From NCBI GenBank assembly GCA_964415605.1, contig CAYQBA010000065.1:1-23000 (forward strand): 23,000 nt of DNA, read 5' to 3'. A program made the position numbers and the translations under genes. Below are positions 21,534 to 23,000 of this stretch, in pieces (position 1 is the first letter of the stretch; every line of letters begins with the position of its first letter). The notes under the pieces were generated by a model. The model saw only the letters and a program-made list of their open reading frames with translations, searched no databases and was not told the origin of the DNA. The stretch is from UCB3 sp964415605 (lineage in GTDB: Bacteria > Chloroflexota > Anaerolineae > Epilineales > Epilineaceae).

Positions 21534-23000
21534 TCACGGCCCGTACCCCGCCGCGTAAAGCGTCGCGCCGGCGGCGACGAACAGCAGCTGGTTCGGCTCG
21601 TCCCACCACGCATCGTGGAGGTCCGCGAAGCGACCGGCGTCCGGGGGGGCGGCCAGGGGCTGCGGCGGGCGCAGGAGCTGCGTCCGGAACGCCCCCTCGG
21701 GCGACAACACCGCGATGCGCCCGTTGCCGCTATCGACCACGAGCAACCGCCCCGCCGTGGCGCTGGCGTAGACCGACCGGGCGTCGGCCAACGGCGGCCG
21801 CAGGCCCTCGACCGAGAACGTCACCGCGCTCCCGCTCACGAACTTCGCGATCCGGCCCTCGCGGTCGAGGACATACAACGCACCATCGAGGGCGATGTCC
21901 AGCGCCCCGGACAGGTTCTGGGCTGGCGCGAGCCATGGCTCGCCGTCGCTCGTGAAGCCCGGCGCGCCATCTCCGGCCGGCGCGTAGCGGTAGACTTGGC
22001 CGGTCGAGCGGTCGAGGGCATACAACCGGCCGTCGAACCCCGCCGCCTGGTCCACGCCGATCCACCCCGGCCGCGCCGCGCGTGGAACGGCGGCCACCGT
22101 GGCGCCGTTCACCCACCAGAGCGCCCCGGCAGCATCCATGGCCACCACCCGGCCTTCCGGACCGTTGCCGGCGGGCGGCAGCCAGAACAGGTCCACCAGG
22201 GCGCCCACGACGTCGCTCGCCACCGGCTGGCCCTTGCGCAGCACCGACTCCGCCATGCCGCCGGCAACCCGGTCGACCTGATCCAGCGCGATGTTCAGCA
22301 CGTACGGCACGCCGGCCGCCGCCACCAGCCGGCGTGCGTCGCCGGCCCCGCCGGGGAGGTTCGCGATCGGCCGGATGTCGCCCAGCCGGGTGATGGCGGC
22401 CAGCGCATCGCCCGCCGCCGGCGGCACCGCCGCGGGAGCCGTGGCCGGCGCCGGCCCGGCCGCCGGGGACGCCGGCGCCAGCCGGGCCCGCATCATCAGC
22501 GCCATCCCAACCACGGCGATCGGAACCGCCAGCGCCGCCGTCGCGGCGAGCCGCGTCCCCTCCGGCGGGAATCCGGCCGCGCCTTCATCCGCCCGATTCG
22601 GGAACAACGCCACCACGACCCGCGCCCCGAGCCGGGCGCTGTGGAACAACGCGCGCCGGGCCAGCCGCAGCACCTCCGCGCCGATCGCCCGCGCCCACGT
22701 GGCGACGGCGCCGGGCGGCGCCGCGGGGATGGGGGCACGGACCGCATCACGACCCGCCGACGGGCTCGGGGCGTCTGGCGACCGCGCGGATGGCCGGCCG
22801 AAGGCACCGGCCGGCGCCTTCCCCAGGCCTCCGGCCTCGCGCCCGGCCGCAGCCGGCACGACCGGCGCCGCCGGCCGCACCGGGGCCCGGAGCCGCACCA
22901 CCACCGCCGTCGCATCAGCGCCGACGCGATCGGCGAGGTCCGACCGATGGTCAGCCGGCGGGTCCGGCCTGTGCGCGGCCGGCCCTGCGTCGGCCCCGCC
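21534..23000 (-). CDS. PP2C-type Ser/Thr phosphatase fused to TM helix and beta-propeller (partial, N-terminus off window)
   Basis: The frame is open to the right edge, giving 488 C-terminal residues. The first visible residues include DLADRVGADATAVVVRL, matching the end of PPM/PP2C phosphatase domains (the GxDxATAVVV strand), so the catalytic domain lies beyond the window. A Pro/Ala-rich linker follows (about 40-100), then an amphipathic stretch, a membrane helix at about 151-170 (AATAALAVPIAVVGMALMM), and NHL-like propeller strands from about 190 (GRLYALDRSTGQVYRYAP, GALYVLDREGRIAKF, LLVVDSGNGRIAVLSPEG). The role inferred is reversal of Ser/Thr phosphorylation inside the cell, perhaps tuned by the propeller outside. 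A GTG at 22904 could be mistaken for a start, but codons before it continue the phosphatase strand, so the gene is longer. Phosphatase identity rests on a short segment. Confidence 0.75.
   Translation of the reverse strand, partial: GGADAGPAAHRPDPPADHRSDLADRVGADATAVVVRLRAPVRPAAPVVPAAAGREAGGLGKAPAGAFGRPSARSPDAPSPSAGRDAVRAPIPAAPPGAVATWARAIGAEVLRLARRALFHSARLGARVVVALFPNRADEGAAGFPPEGTRLAATAALAVPIAVVGMALMMRARLAPASPAAGPAPATAPAAVPPAAGDALAAITRLGDIRPIANLPGGAGDARRLVAAAGVPYVLNIALDQVDRVAGGMAESVLRKGQPVASDVVGALVDLFWLPPAGNGPEGRVVAMDAAGALWWVNGATVAAVPRAARPGWIGVDQAAGFDGRLYALDRSTGQVYRYAPAGDGAPGFTSDGEPWLAPAQNLSGALDIALDGALYVLDREGRIAKFVSGSAVTFSVEGLRPPLADARSVYASATAGRLLVVDSGNGRIAVLSPEGAFRTQLLRPPQPLAAPPDAGRFADLHDAWWDEPNQLLFVAAGATLYAAGYGP

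Noticed and set aside
22496..22904. Treating GTG 22904 as the start of a separate propeller gene
   Set aside because: The frame continues to the window edge, and the preceding codons encode the end of a PP2C-like strand running into it.

Overview
The window is very GC-rich (by eye above 70%), densely coded bacterial chromosome. Several traits suggest a Chloroflexota bacterium, most likely the Anaerolineae/Ardenticatenia side: secreted proteins with Thr/Pro 'PTATP'-type linkers, a 'LPLLY' motif just before VWA domains, a PP2C-type phosphatase fused through a membrane segment to a beta-propeller, and many ECF sigma/anti-sigma pairs. This placement is inferred from protein style; no rRNA or other phylogenetic marker was compared. 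I found no tRNA, rRNA, CRISPR array or insertion sequence.

Layout. 1-3762: two ECF sigma systems back to back. On the minus strand are an ECF sigma factor and a DUF5667-type membrane protein that runs off the left edge. On the plus strand are a second ECF sigma factor and a zinc-finger anti-sigma factor. 3854-4585 (minus): rsfS followed by a small [3Fe-4S]-type ferredoxin. 4655-7080 (plus): rel, the bifunctional (p)ppGpp synthetase/hydrolase, with a 46-residue membrane peptide overlapping its stop codon. 7110-7490 (minus): a small helical protein of unknown function. 7654-16899 (minus): three consecutive genes for large secreted beta-propeller plus von Willebrand A (VWA) proteins. 17068-19257 (plus): tex. 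19396-21454 (plus): a third ECF sigma factor and an anti-sigma factor carrying two carboxypeptidase-regulatory-like beta-sandwich domains. 21534-23000 (minus): the C-terminal part of the PP2C-TM-propeller protein, cut by the right edge. No stretch over 300 bases lacks a gene; the longest gaps (160-175 bases) hold promoters or a short tandem repeat.

How the genes may work together. The dominant theme is surface sensing and signalling: three sigma factors with membrane partners, a membrane PP2C phosphatase with an extracellular-type propeller, and three exported adhesin-like proteins with intact MIDAS motifs. The rest is growth control and housekeeping (rel, rsfS, tex). No sequence proves that the sigma factors control the VWA genes.

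The most unusual signals are regulatory. rsfS and rel diverge from what looks like one shared palindromic -35 hexamer (TTGCAA), with each -10 lying 8 bases before the start codon, which predicts leaderless mRNAs in both directions. tex shows the same -10-to-start spacing. Two ECF sigma genes are each preceded by a short reading frame beginning just after a promoter-like element and ending inside the start of the sigma gene.
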